Shown here piece after piece: positions 1 through 10,000 of a DNA stretch of 64,000 nt; positions within the stretch are counted from its first letter, which is position 1; every line of letters begins with the position of its first letter. The translations under genes were made by a program, and so were the position numbers. Source of the stretch: Halohasta litorea (GTDB taxonomy: Archaea; Halobacteriota; Halobacteria; Halobacteriales; Haloferacaceae). A model generated the notes under the pieces. It saw only the letters and a program-made list of their open reading frames with translations. It was not told the DNA's origin and made no database searches. The stretch covers positions 434,001-498,000 of the forward strand of contig NZ_JANHDJ010000001.1 in assembly GCF_024494645.1 (NCBI RefSeq), in the 5' to 3' direction.

Positions 1-1
1 C

Positions 2-1207
2 ACCGCCGAGCGGGCGCTCGCATCGGTGCTCTCGGAGGCAGGCATCTCGACTGCTGGCTTCAATGCGGCTAACGGCTTTCTGACCTCTCACTGGGGGTAC
101 GACGCCGGATTCGACGAATTCGAACCCTTCGTGGCGAGTGTCGGATCGAGCGTCTACAGCAAGTATCTGGCGACCCATCCGACCGTCGAGGCGTGGGTCC
201 AGCTGGCCACCTCGCCGCTCCGGCGGGCTGGCTCGTGGCTCCGGCGCAACACCGACGACAGACCGTTCCTCGACACCTCCAGGATGTTCGACGTCGAACA
301 CGCCGCCACCTCGTTTCTCGAGACGGCCGACGCGCCGTTTTTCCTCTGGGTCCACTACATGGATGCCCACACGCCCTACGTCCCGGCCCCGCGGTACATC
401 CGTGAGGTCTCCTCGAACTTCTTCGGGACCCACCGGATGCTGCATGCCCACCTCCGAACCGGCCTCGGCTGGGAGGTCGACGACCGCACGCTCAACGAAC
501 TTCGGACGCTGTATGCGGCGGCCGTCCGGCAGGTCGACGCCAGCATTGGCCGCCTCCGGGAGGCCCTCGAAGCCAATGGGCTGGCCGAGGACACGGCGAT
601 CATCCTGGCAGGCGACCACGGCGAGGAGTTCCAGGAGCACGGCCACCTCGCCCACTACCCCAAACTGTACGACGAGCTGATTCGAGTGCCGTTTATCGTC
701 GATATCCCCGGCGAGGCCCCGCGGTGTGTCGACCCACAGGTAAGCCTCGCGTCGATTCCGGCGACCGTCGCCGACCTGCTCGGTGTGGACCCACATCCCG
801 ACTGGATGGGTGACTCGCTCGTCCCCGCGGTATCGAGCGGCGAAGAACCCGCCGACGAGCCGGTTGTCTCGGTGACGGTTCGCGGCGAGGAGGTCACCAC
901 CCAGCCAATCCCCCGATCGCTGTCGGACGGCGAGCTACTGGTCAGTGTCCGGGATCGCGACTGGATCTACATCGAGAACGTCGACGCCGACGAGCGGGAA
1001 CTCTACCACCGGCCGTCGGACCCGACCCAACAGACCGATCTCTCGGCCGATCCGACCGCCGAGCAAGCGGAGGTGATCGATCGGTTCAGCCAGCGGGTCG
1101 AAGCCCACGCAGCAACAATACTGACGGGCGAGGACGCCGACGAGTCGACTGCCGAGGCCGTAGACGAGGATCTCAACGCACGCCTCGAAGCCCTCGGCTA
1201 CAAATAG
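2..1207 (+). CDS. Sulfatase family protein, 5' end outside window
   Basis: C-terminal part of a sulfatase/alkaline-phosphatase-superfamily protein. The reading frame is open to the left edge (codons from base 2), so the GTG at 26 is unlikely to be the true start, and the N-terminal nucleophile region is missing. Visible family features are a hydrophobic strand followed by HYMDAHTPY near 350-380 and the metal-site motif AGDHGEEFQEHG near 605-640, with LYDELIRVPFIV after it, as in sulfatases and phosphoglycerol-transferase-like enzymes. The substrate cannot be read from the sequence. The stop codon directly abuts the GtrA gene, so the two are probably co-transcribed. Together they suggest the end of a surface-polysaccharide or glycan locus. 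Confidence 0.85.
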   Translation, partial: TAERALASVLSEAGISTAGFNAANGFLTSHWGYDAGFDEFEPFVASVGSSVYSKYLATHPTVEAWVQLATSPLRRAGSWLRRNTDDRPFLDTSRMFDVEHAATSFLETADAPFFLWVHYMDAHTPYVPAPRYIREVSSNFFGTHRMLHAHLRTGLGWEVDDRTLNELRTLYAAAVRQVDASIGRLREALEANGLAEDTAIILAGDHGEEFQEHGHLAHYPKLYDELIRVPFIVDIPGEAPRCVDPQVSLASIPATVADLLGVDPHPDWMGDSLVPAVSSGEEPADEPVVSVTVRGEEVTTQPIPRSLSDGELLVSVRDRDWIYIENVDADERELYHRPSDPTQQTDLSADPTAEQAEVIDRFSQRVEAHAATILTGEDADESTAEAVDEDLNARLEALGYK

Positions 1208-1657
1208 ATGCTTAGATCGTTTCTCAGGAACCTCACTCACGGCCCCCTCACCCGACTGCTACGCCGGTTCGTCGCGGTCGGCGTGCTCACCGCTGGCGTC
1301 CAACAGCTCCTGTTGTGGCTGTTTCTCGATTGGGCCAGTCTGAACTACCTGCTGGGGGCGCTGATCGCCATCGAGATAACGATCGTTCTCTCCTATGTTC
1401 TCAACAACGCCTGGACCTTCGAGCGCTCACAGAATACGGGATGGGGGTCCTATCTGGTCGGCCTTTTAAAAACGAACCTCATCCGCGGTTCGGCGATCCC
1501 GATCCAGCTCGGCATCCTCTATGCACTCGTCGAATGGCTTTTGGTCCCGTTTTTCGCACCCGACGGGGTTGCGATTGTCCTGATAGGCAACGGGGTTGCG
1601 ATCCTTATCAGTGGGATCTATCGGTTCGTCCTGGATGCGACGTGGACGTGGGGCTGA
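1208..1657 (+). CDS. GtrA family membrane protein
   Basis: A 149-residue protein with four predicted membrane helices and the GtrA pattern: RRFVAVGVLTAGVQ in helix 1, VLSYVLNNAWTFER in the second helical hairpin, and a C-terminal YRFVLDATWTW. GtrA proteins are thought to flip polyprenyl-phosphate-linked sugars or otherwise serve glycosyl transfer at the membrane. The ATG follows the sulfatase stop with no gap, which implies one transcript and a shared role in surface glycan modification (inference). Length and topology are normal for the family. Confidence 0.85.
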   Translation: MLRSFLRNLTHGPLTRLLRRFVAVGVLTAGVQQLLLWLFLDWASLNYLLGALIAIEITIVLSYVLNNAWTFERSQNTGWGSYLVGLLKTNLIRGSAIPIQLGILYALVEWLLVPFFAPDGVAIVLIGNGVAILISGIYRFVLDATWTWG

Positions 1658-1660
1658 CAG

Positions 1661-1936
1661 TCAGGACGCCCGCTTCGACGTGGAGTCCGAGTCGGTCCGA
1701 ACGGCCTCGACGTCCGCCGGTGGTTCGTACTCGTCGCTCACCGCCGCCGCCAGGAGTGCGGCGAGCAGGAGGACTGCCGCCTCATGGTGGTCCCGCCGCG
1801 CGCGAAACGACACCGGCGTCACCCCGAGCTCGGTGTAGGGCTCGAAGTACGATCGGTCGACGATCCCCCGGTCGACGAGCCGCTCGGAGCACAGCACCAA
1901 TAGGGCGTGCAAATGAACGAGCTCGGTTTTCTTCAC
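1661..1936 (-). CDS. UPF0058 family protein
   Basis: The N-terminus KKTELVHLHALL is the hallmark of the archaeal UPF0058 family, small proteins of unknown function. I place the start at the GTG at 1936 because the family begins at that point; an upstream in-frame ATG would add eight atypical residues. About 91 residues. It converges on GtrA with 3 nt between stop codons and is divergent from the HEAT/pseudokinase gene, with an AT-richer shared promoter region (1937-2122). A possible metal-binding role has been proposed for the family; nothing here tests it. Confidence 0.75.
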   Translation of the reverse strand: MKKTELVHLHALLVLCSERLVDRGIVDRSYFEPYTELGVTPVSFRARRDHHEAAVLLLAALLAAAVSDEYEPPADVEAVRTDSDSTSKRAS

Positions 1937-2122
1937 ACCGTGGTGTTGGCTCCCAAGCAAAGTAAACCCTCTGCGGTAATTGCTGACTACTCGTTGGTTA
2001 GGAGCGTTCTACTCCTCGAATCTCCGAGACCAGTCGGAACTATTGGTGCCGGTGGTCAGCTCCGTTATCGGCCGTCACAACCGTGTCGGCTGTCTGTTCG
2101 ACCACATATTCAGAGAAACTAT

Positions 2123-3505
2123 ATGGTAGAAAACAATCTACATGAAATAATGAATGAATCGGGGAGTGAACAGCGCACCGCAGAGACGGTGTTGACCGCG
2201 GCGGTCACGGAACCCGAGACGTTCGACTCCCAGGAGATAAAACGGATTCTCCACCTCTTCGAGAGCCGCGACGAGACGGTGCGGCTCTCGGCGTCGTGGG
2301 CGCTTGGTCTCGTCGTTTCGGCCAACCCGGAGGCGGTCTCGGGGTCGGTTCGCGCACTCGCCTCACTGCTCGAAAGCGAACCCACGCGGCACCACGACGA
2401 CATCCTCCGGGGCTTGGGCTACATCGCCGCCGAGTTCCCCGACCTCGTCAGGGATGCCATCGAGGAGCTCGACCTCGGCGACGACACTCGACACAAACAG
2501 CTCATTGCAGCGGTGCGTGATCGGGAGCTCTCGGGGTCGGTGACGACGCTCACCGGCGCGGAATCCGAATACACCGGTCTCGGGACGGTCGACGACGATT
2601 CCGAACCGGCCGAGGAGCGTCCCGAACCGGAACAGCGGAGCCGCCCGCCCGAGGAGCCGCCGCCGACCCCGCCAGCGATCGACGCCAAACGCGATGCGTT
2701 CGATCCGGTCAAATCCCGTGGCGCGGGGAGCCACGTCGACCTCTGGTTGGTCCGCTATTCGACCGGCTCCGGGACCCACTCGGCGCTACTCAAACGGATT
2801 CAACACCGCGCCCCCGCGGCCTTCGATACGGAGTTCACCGAGACGCTCGACGAGTGGCAGTCGGTCGACGACCACGACGCTATCGTCCCGGTGGTCGCCC
2901 ACGGAACGATCCCCAAACCGTGGTTTGTCGTCGAATATCAAGAAGGTGGTCGGCTCAGCGACCGCCTCGGGGGCATCTCCGACCGGGAGACACGCTGGAT
3001 CATCGACCGAATCGTCGATGCGGTCTGTCACGCCCACGCTTCCGGCGTGATCCACGGCGGGCTCACCCCCCGAAACGTGATCTTCAGCCGGAGCTACGAT
3101 GACAACGTTTGGTCGTACCCAAAGATCAGCAACTGGGGAATCTCACAACTGCTCTGTCAGCTGTCGGCACTCCCGATGGGCGTCCCGCCGAAGTACGCGG
3201 CCCCCGAGCAGGTCGACCCCGAGGAGTTCGGCGGCGTCGACGCTTCGACCGACATCTATCATCTGGGGCTGATCGTCTACGAACTGTTGACCGGGCGGCT
3301 GCCGTTCGAGGACCAGCCGGGCGTTGTTCTTCAAAAAGCCGTCACCGAACAGCCCCCACCGGCCAGTCAGTTCAACGACGGGCTCTCGGAGGGCGTCGAC
3401 ACGGTGCTCGCGAAATGCTTCCGGAAGTCGAAACTCTACCGGTATAATACGGTCCAGGACTTCCGGACGGAACTCGATCAGGTGCTGGGTGGCGGGTCGC
3501 TATGA
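2123..3505 (+). CDS. HEAT-like repeat protein with C-terminal protein pseudokinase domain
   Basis: About 460 residues. The first ~140 residues look like alpha-helical HEAT-type repeats (ILHLFESRDETVRLSASWAL, followed by two similar units). A Pro/Glu-rich linker (about 2575-2690) leads to a Hanks-type kinase fold from 2700 to the end. The fold keeps a candidate ATP lysine (ALLKRI, codon 2792-2794), the APE-like YAAPEQVDP and the helix-F region STDIYHLGLIVYELLTG. The catalytic HRD aspartate is glycine (HGG at 3053-3061) and the DFG aspartate is asparagine (NWG at 3131-3139), and no glycine-rich loop is clear, so it is probably a binding or scaffold pseudokinase. Start: ATG 2123, with ATG 2150 as alternative; the frame continues upstream to 1907 but that stretch is intergenic in composition. 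The stop overlaps the next gene (ATGA). Confidence 0.8.
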   Translation: MVENNLHEIMNESGSEQRTAETVLTAAVTEPETFDSQEIKRILHLFESRDETVRLSASWALGLVVSANPEAVSGSVRALASLLESEPTRHHDDILRGLGYIAAEFPDLVRDAIEELDLGDDTRHKQLIAAVRDRELSGSVTTLTGAESEYTGLGTVDDDSEPAEERPEPEQRSRPPEEPPPTPPAIDAKRDAFDPVKSRGAGSHVDLWLVRYSTGSGTHSALLKRIQHRAPAAFDTEFTETLDEWQSVDDHDAIVPVVAHGTIPKPWFVVEYQEGGRLSDRLGGISDRETRWIIDRIVDAVCHAHASGVIHGGLTPRNVIFSRSYDDNVWSYPKISNWGISQLLCQLSALPMGVPPKYAAPEQVDPEEFGGVDASTDIYHLGLIVYELLTGRLPFEDQPGVVLQKAVTEQPPPASQFNDGLSEGVDTVLAKCFRKSKLYRYNTVQDFRTELDQVLGGGSL

Positions 3506-4254
3506 CGCTGCTGGAGGACCCCGCGGGCACCGTGGTCGTCACCCGACTGACCGCCTACCTGCTGTTGTTCGTCGCCTCGATGAGTCTGACCTACTACACG
3601 ATGCAGAACTCCCGTCGCCGGACGATCCGCTCGGAGATGTGGGGGTATGTCATCCTCGCGGGGATCGCCGGGACGCTGTATGCGCTCACCGGCACCGCCG
3701 AGGTCATCGCGGCGGCGGAGGTCCTCGACGCCGACATCGGCTTCGTCGGCTCGATCCGACGGCTCTGCCAGCTGTTCTTTATTATTTTCCTCGCGTTGTC
3801 GATGCGGGAGCTGTACTTCGAGTCCCCACAGGGGACCGGCGACCGGGGCGCGGACCTCCCGATCTCCATCGAGAGCATCCGGTGGATCGAGGCGGGGTTC
3901 CTCTGTATCGCGTTCCTCCAGTTCATGGCTATCATCCTCCTGGACCTGATCAACGTGACGCTCATCGTCCAACTGGCCGCGAGCATCGGCTTTACGCTCT
4001 ACGGCGTCTCGTTTGCCACCCGGATCAAGGGAGCGGCAATGTCGAGCCGGACCGTCCTGGACACCATGCTCACCTACATCATCGCGATCCTGCTCAGCGC
4101 GGGCGGTGCGAGCGCTGTCGAGGTCGGGGTGCTCGCCGACATCCAGCCCGCGCTTGTCGAATCCATCAGCATCGTGCTGACGATTATGAGTATCACCTTC
4201 CTGCTCGTCCTCACGACGCGACTCAAACAGAATGTTGCTGATGTATCGGTATAG
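3502..4254 (+). CDS. Seven-helix membrane protein of unknown function
   Basis: A 250-residue protein with about seven hydrophobic helices (around residues 14-33, 47-65, 85-103, 130-148, 152-172, 185-203 and 220-242) and short polar loops. No enzymatic motif is seen. The ATG overlaps the pseudokinase stop by 4 nt, so the two are translationally coupled and probably act together at the membrane, for example with the pseudokinase as cytosolic partner (inference). The layout resembles 7-TM sensory or input membrane domains, but I cannot assign a family. Confidence 0.75.
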   Translation: MTLLEDPAGTVVVTRLTAYLLLFVASMSLTYYTMQNSRRRTIRSEMWGYVILAGIAGTLYALTGTAEVIAAAEVLDADIGFVGSIRRLCQLFFIIFLALSMRELYFESPQGTGDRGADLPISIESIRWIEAGFLCIAFLQFMAIILLDLINVTLIVQLAASIGFTLYGVSFATRIKGAAMSSRTVLDTMLTYIIAILLSAGGASAVEVGVLADIQPALVESISIVLTIMSITFLLVLTTRLKQNVADVSV

Positions 4255-4272
4255 AGGGACGGGATCGGTCGC

Positions 4273-5838
4273 TCAGAAGATGTTGGCCTGACGGTGGACG
4301 CTCATCCCCTCGTCGGTCAGATCGTAGGGCTTGGTTGCCCGCGAGTGGTTGGCATCCCGGATCTTCTGGATCTCGATGGCCAGCCGGGTCTCCTCGAAGT
4401 TCGAGGTACGGACGTACCGCAGGACGAAGACGGCGTCGGTGAGGTATTCGACCGCGCCGTATCGGGAGGCGTGGCTCGAATCCTCGCTGGCCTCCGAGGT
4501 CAACAGCGTCGTGACGCCCGCCTCCTTCAGCGACCGGGTGAAATCGAACACCTCGCTCCGTCGTTTGGCGGGATGGTCGTACATCATCTCCAACAGCGAA
4601 ACGGAGTCGAGCACGAGCCGCGAGGCACCGAACTCACGAATCAGCCGCGAGATGTCGCCCCGAATACTCGCCAAACTGTTGGCCATCTCGACGGGGTCGA
4701 GCACGACGACCGCCAGCTGATCGTTGTCGGCGTACTCCCGGAACGGCCACCCCTTCTCCTCGGCGGTCGACAACACGGCCTCCTCGGTCTGTTCGAGCGT
4801 GATGAAGACCGCGCGCTCACCGTTTTCCAGTGCCTCGTTGAGGAACTGGAGGGCGAACGTCGTCTTGCCGGTCCCGGCCCCGCCGATGATCCCGATCAGC
4901 GAGCGCTCCGGTACCCCGCCGAGGATCATCTCGTCGAGTCCGTCGATCCCGAGATCGATCCGGTCGATATCCGACTCGAAATCCTCGTCGTCGAAATCCT
5001 CGGGGCTCGACGGCGTCGGCGAGCCACCGCCACCACTGCCGCCACCGAAGCCGCCGAAGCCGAAGTCGTCGTCGCCCGATTGGCCCATTCCCTGGCCACT
5101 ACCGCTGCCACCTCCGGCACTATCACCGAAGCCGAACGGGTCGTCGTTGCCACCGGTCTCGGGCTCCGGTGTCGACGCCGTCTGGGGCTTCGACGAGGCA
5201 GTCTCGGTGTCCGTGGTTGTGGCGGGGGTCTCCTCGTCCCCGTCAATACTGAAGCCGAACTCTTCGGGTGATTGTGCCGTCGACGGTCCCTTTGTGTCCG
5301 GTTCGCCTGTCCCAGCAGGCGAGGTCGGCTGTGGCTGGTCGGCTGTCGTCGCCTCACTAGCATCGGCTGTGCCTTCGTCGTCCGCGCTGGCTGGCGCTTC
5401 GTCAGCCGCCTCCGCATCGTCGACCGCTTGGTCGTTTCCATCAGCATCCTCGTCGTCAGCTGTCCCTTCGTCGCCGTCATCGCTGCTGAAGCCGAACTCT
5501 TCGGGGGATTGGGCCGTCGAGGAACTGTTCGTTGCCTCCTCGCTTTTGACGCCGAAGGCCGCCTCGTCGGCGGCTGTATCGGTCGACGGAGCGTCGTCGC
5601 TACGCTCGCCCTCGTCGCCCCCCGTCTCGGCAGCCGAAAACCCGAATACGTCGTCTTCCTCGTCGGTGTCGGCTTCAGCCTCGGAGTCGATGGATGTGTC
5701 GGTGGCCGTCTCTTCGTCCGAATCCTGGTCGTCCGTTTCGTCGGTCGTCCCTTCGTCCGTGTCGCGTTCGTCGTCCAGCTCCTCGACATCCTCCTCGTCG
5801 AGTTCGCTGATAGCCTCCTCGAACCAGTCGCTACTCAT
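4273..5838 (-). CDS. KaiC/RadA-like (RecA-superfamily) ATPase with long acidic FGF-repeat N-terminus
   Basis: 521 residues. Residues ~292-521 form a single KaiC/RAD55-type ATPase domain: Walker A GGAGTGKT at 319-326, Walker B RLVLD at 407-411, and a C-terminal QKIRDANHSRATKPYDLTD typical of the haloarchaeal group. Residues 1-290 are low complexity, first Asp/Glu-rich and then Gly/Ser-rich. They carry spaced FGF motifs at 65-67, 115-117, 194-196, 235-237 and 259-261, plus an FGV at 95-97. Two of these sit in the near-identical segment STAQSPEEFGFS. The gene converges on the pseudokinase/membrane pair with an 18-nt gap. Members of this family serve in signalling, motility or circadian-type switching; the role here is unknown. 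Confidence 0.8.
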   Translation of the reverse strand: MSSDWFEEAISELDEEDVEELDDERDTDEGTTDETDDQDSDEETATDTSIDSEAEADTDEEDDVFGFSAAETGGDEGERSDDAPSTDTAADEAAFGVKSEEATNSSSTAQSPEEFGFSSDDGDEGTADDEDADGNDQAVDDAEAADEAPASADDEGTADASEATTADQPQPTSPAGTGEPDTKGPSTAQSPEEFGFSIDGDEETPATTTDTETASSKPQTASTPEPETGGNDDPFGFGDSAGGGSGSGQGMGQSGDDDFGFGGFGGGSGGGGSPTPSSPEDFDDEDFESDIDRIDLGIDGLDEMILGGVPERSLIGIIGGAGTGKTTFALQFLNEALENGERAVFITLEQTEEAVLSTAEEKGWPFREYADNDQLAVVVLDPVEMANSLASIRGDISRLIREFGASRLVLDSVSLLEMMYDHPAKRRSEVFDFTRSLKEAGVTTLLTSEASEDSSHASRYGAVEYLTDAVFVLRYVRTSNFEETRLAIEIQKIRDANHSRATKPYDLTDEGMSVHRQANIF

Positions 5839-6001
5839 CCGGTCTCACCCTGGCTGCGAACTCCACCACCCAATCAGCTGGCCGCGCTGATCGCAGTGGT
5901 CGATGATTCATACCGGATCAAGAGTATCCGCAACTATGAATGTTCCCGTCGCACCGACCGGCTGACGGAGGGCTTTTGACTCCGGCTTGTGACCTGACTC
6001 C

Positions 6002-6829
6002 ATGGACGTCGGAATCGTTGCCCAGCGCGACAACAGCCGGGCGACCACGCTGGCTGGCGAGCTCCGAACCGCACTCACCGCCGACGGCGTCGGCTGTCGG
6101 CTCGACGAGTCGACCGCGGCCGCCATCGGTGTTCCCGAGGCCGCCGCAGCCGTCGACAGCTTCGAGGAGTGTGATCTCGTCGTCTCCATCGGTGGTGACG
6201 GTACGTTCCTGTTCGCCGCCCGGGGGGCCGGTGGGACGCCCATCTTGGGCGTCAACCTCGGCGAGGTCGGATTTTTAAACGCCGTCACGCCCGAGACGGC
6301 CATCGAGGCCGTCCGCGAGGAGGTCGCGTCGTTCCGCGACGGCAGCCAAGAGGTCCGTGAGGCTCCCCGACTCAGTGCCGACACTGGCGGCTGGGAGAGC
6401 GTCCCGGCAGTCAACGAGATCGTCGTCACCGGCCCGCGGCGCGGCCATGGAGGCGGCGCGAGTTTCGCAGTCGCAATCGACGGCTCGCCCTACACCAGCG
6501 GCCACGCCGACGGCATTCTGATCGCCACCCCCACGGGGAGTTCGGCCTACAACCTCAGCGAGAGCGGGCCGCTGGTCCACCCCTCGATCAACGGCCTGAT
6601 CATCAACGAGATGTGTGGCACCGAGGCGATGCCGCCGCTGGTGGTCGCCGGTGACTGTGAGGTCACCGTTCAGGTTGAGGACGCCGATCACGTCGTCGTC
6701 GTGAGCGACGGCCGCCGACCCCACGAACTCGATGTCCCCTGCGAGATCACTGTCTCACGATCCGAGCCACCGGTCCGACTTGCCGGGCCGGTCGCCGACT
6801 TCTTCGAAGCACTCGGCAAGCTCTCCTGA
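6002..6829 (+). CDS. nadK: NAD(+)/NADH kinase
   Basis: 275 residues, normal family length. It phosphorylates NAD to NADP with ATP or polyphosphate in the cytosol. The diagnostic GGDGT lies at residues 64-68 and the second conserved block TPTGSSAY at 176-183, with the NE motif (VNEIVV) before it. Start ATG at 6002. The gene stands alone and converges on carB. It contrasts with a degenerate relative encoded at 45864-46541 in this window, so this copy is the likely functional NAD kinase. Confidence 0.92.
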   Translation: MDVGIVAQRDNSRATTLAGELRTALTADGVGCRLDESTAAAIGVPEAAAAVDSFEECDLVVSIGGDGTFLFAARGAGGTPILGVNLGEVGFLNAVTPETAIEAVREEVASFRDGSQEVREAPRLSADTGGWESVPAVNEIVVTGPRRGHGGGASFAVAIDGSPYTSGHADGILIATPTGSSAYNLSESGPLVHPSINGLIINEMCGTEAMPPLVVAGDCEVTVQVEDADHVVVVSDGRRPHELDVPCEITVSRSEPPVRLAGPVADFFEALGKLS

Positions 6830-7006
6830 GCCGACTGCTTATAAATACACGGCGGCTTACGAAACGGCCTGAAAACGCCTTTTATAAAAAGTGTACTACT
6901 GGTTGTGATTGTAGCCGCCGCTGTCGACCCTTTCGCCGATACCGACTTCCGGAAAAACGGACCTCCAGCACCTAGTTAAAAACAGATTTCGGGCGTTAGT
7001 GACCGC
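6830..7006. other. Convergent intergenic region with two TATA-like tracts
   Basis: A 177-nt region between the 3' ends of nadK and carB. It holds TTATAAATA at 6839-6847, just after the nadK stop, and an AT-rich TTTTATAAAAA at about 6889-6899. Neither can serve a flanking gene as an ordinary promoter, because both genes end here. They may act as terminators or as promoters of an antisense or non-coding RNA. I see no ORF or tRNA. Confidence 0.4.
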
Positions 7007-10000
7007 CTACTTGCCCCACTCGGCGACCTGTTTCGGGCGATCCGAAATCGAGACCACGTCGAGCGGCTCGTCGGCGGCACGGAGTGCTTCGAGGGCGGCG
7101 TTCGCGCTGGCCGCGGTCGAGAAGTAGGTGAGATCCTCCTCGACGGCGACCTCCAGGAGGTTGCGGTCCCGCGAGATGATCAGATCTACGTCCCCTTTGC
7201 GGGCGGCATCCACGAGGTCGACGGCCTCACAGAACTCGAAGAACTCGCCGAACCCTTCGACCAGCGCCTCACCGGCCTCGGTGTCGGGGTCGGGGAACGT
7301 CTCATCGGAGAGATCGATCGCCACGACGCCCGACTTGGGGATCGGTTTGCCGGTGGCGTCCTGGGCTTTGTCGTAGGCTTTGCCGAAGCTGTCGGCGCTG
7401 CCCATGACCTCGCCGGTGGATTTCATCTCGGGGCCGAGACGCGGATCGGAGCCCTGGAGGCGGTCGAACGGCAGGACGACCTCCTTGACGCTGGTCTGTT
7501 CTGGGATCTGCTCGTCGACGTCCAGCTCGGCGAGCGTCGTCCCGGTCATCACCTTCGCGGCGAGTTTGGCGATCGGGACACCCGTGGCCTTCGAGACGAA
7601 TGGGACGGTACGCGAAGAGCGCGGATTCGCTTCAAGCACGTAGACGACGCCGTCCTTGACGGCCAGCTGAACGTTCAGCAGGCCGACGGTTTCGAGCGCC
7701 TCGGCGATCCCTTCGGTCACATCACGCACGCGGGCCATCGTCTCGTCGGACAGCGAGCGCGGCGGGATCATACACGCCGAGTCCCCGGAGTGGACCCCCG
7801 CGCTCTCGACGTGTTCCATCACGCCGCCGATCAGCACGTCTTCGCCGTCGGCGACCGCGTCGACGTCCAGTTCCACTGCGTCGTCGAGGAACTGATCGAC
7901 AAGGATCGGCTTGTCGGGCGAGACACGGACGGCCTCCTCGATGTAGTGTTCGAGTTCGGCGTCGTCGTGGACGACTCGCATCGCACGGCCGCCGAGCACG
8001 TAGCTCGGGCGTACGAGGACGGGGTAGCCGATGTCGTGGGCGAGTTCGAGGGCTTCGGTTTTCGATGTCGCAGTGCCACCCTCGGGCTGGGCGATGCCGA
8101 GGTCGTCCATCAGTTCGTTGAACCGGTCGCGGTCCTCCGCGAGGTCCATCGCCTCGACCGTGGTGCCCATGATATCGCAGTCGAGTTCGCGGCGGTCGAT
8201 CTCCTCCTGGAGCGGCTCGCCGATATTCACGGAGGTCTGGCCGCCGAACTGGACCATGACGCCGTCGGCGCCGGTGGCTTCGATCACGTCGGCGACCTCC
8301 TCGGCCGAAATGGGGTCGAAGAACAGCCCGTCGGAAGTGTCGTAGTCCGTCGAGACCGTCTCGGGGTTGTTGTTGACGACGTGGGCCTCGATCCCCATAT
8401 CGCGCAGGGCTTGGACGGCGTGGACCGAACAGTAGTCGAACTCCACGCCTTGGCCGATACGGATCGGGCCGCCACCGACCACGACGACGCTCTCGACGTC
8501 CTTGTTCACGCGCAGTTCGCCCGCGGCGGCATCCCCGACGAGGGGACCCTTCTGGAACTCCGGCAGGCGCGCCGAGTAGTAGTAGGGGGTTTGGGCGGCG
8601 AACTCCCCGGCACAGGTGTCGACCTGTTTGTAGTTACGACCCGGTACCTCCTGTTCGACGGTATCCACACTGACGCCTCCGTCAGCGATTTCGGCGATCT
8701 CGTTGTTGGTATGCCCCGCCACGGCAGCGGGCGTGAAGTCGCCGTCCTGGGCTGCTTGGGCCGAATCGGCCACACGCTTGAACCGCTCGACGTACCACTC
8801 TTTGATGCCGGTCAGTTCGATGATTTCGTCGACCGAATAGCCGCGGTCGAAGGCCTCGAACATGGCGTACGGTCGGTCCGGCGTCGGTGATTCGAGATAC
8901 TCGGCCTCTAAGGTCTCGTCGTCGACATCGACCCAATCGACGGCGGGGTCGTACTCCGAGGAGCGCAGGGCCTTCAACAGGGACTCCTCAAACGTCGAGC
9001 CGATCGCCATCGCCTCGCCGGTCGATTTCATCGCCGTCCCGAGCTCGAAGTCGACGTCCTCGAACTTGTCTATCGGCCACCGTGGCACCTTCGTGACGAT
9101 GTAGTCGATCGCGGGCTCGAAGGCCGCAGTCGTCTCGCCCGTAATCTCGTTCGTAATCTCGTGGAGCCGCTTGCCGAGTGCGACCTTTGCGGTCACACGG
9201 GCAATGGGGTAGCCGGTCGCCTTCGAGGCCAGCGCGGAGGACCGCGAAACGCGGGGGTTGACCTCGACGACGCGGTACTCGCCGCCCGGCGAGCCGTCGT
9301 CGTGCCAGGCGAACTGGATGTTACAGCCGCCCTGAATTCCGAGTTCCCGAATGACTTTGAGCGCCGCCGAGCGCATCTCCTGGTGGCCGTCGTCGGGGAT
9401 GACCTGCGAGGGGGTGACGACCGTAGACTCGCCGGTGTGGATGCCCATCGGGTCGATGTTCTCCATGTTACAGATGATGATACAGGAGTCGTCGGCATCG
9501 CGCATCACCTCGTATTCGAGTTCGACCCAGCCGGCGATCGACTCGGTGACCAGCACTTCGCTGTTCCGCGAGAGGCGGAGTCCTTTGCGCACGCGCTCGA
9601 CGAGCTCCTCGAACTCGTGGACGATGCCCGACCCCGACCCGCCGAGGGTGTAGGTCGTCCGGGAGATGACTGGGAGGCCGCCGACCGCATCGACGGCGTC
9701 CTTGACGCGCCCGCGGAAGGCGTCTTCGTCGAAGTCGGTGACCGATTCACCCTCATCGAGCGAGATGGTCGTCGATTTCGGCACGGGTTCGCCGATGTTT
9801 TCCATCCGCTGGCGGAACAGATCGCGGTCCTCGGTCGCGTAGATCGTGTCCAGCGGCGTCCCCATGATGTCGACATCGAATTCGTCGAGAACGCCCTCCT
9901 CGGCGAGTTCGGCGGTGACGTTGAGCCCGGTCTGACCGCCGAGCCCGGCGATCACGCCGTCGGGCTGTTCCTGTTCGATGATGTCGGCGATGGCTTCGGT

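Noticed and set aside
1907-2122. N-terminal extension of the pseudokinase frame
   Set aside because: This stretch is AT-richer intergenic DNA shared with the UPF0058 promoter, and its residues look non-coding.
4724-5890. Ser/Pro-rich plus-strand frame over the KaiC-like gene
   Set aside because: It is the complement of the acidic low-complexity tail; the minus-strand frame has Walker motifs.
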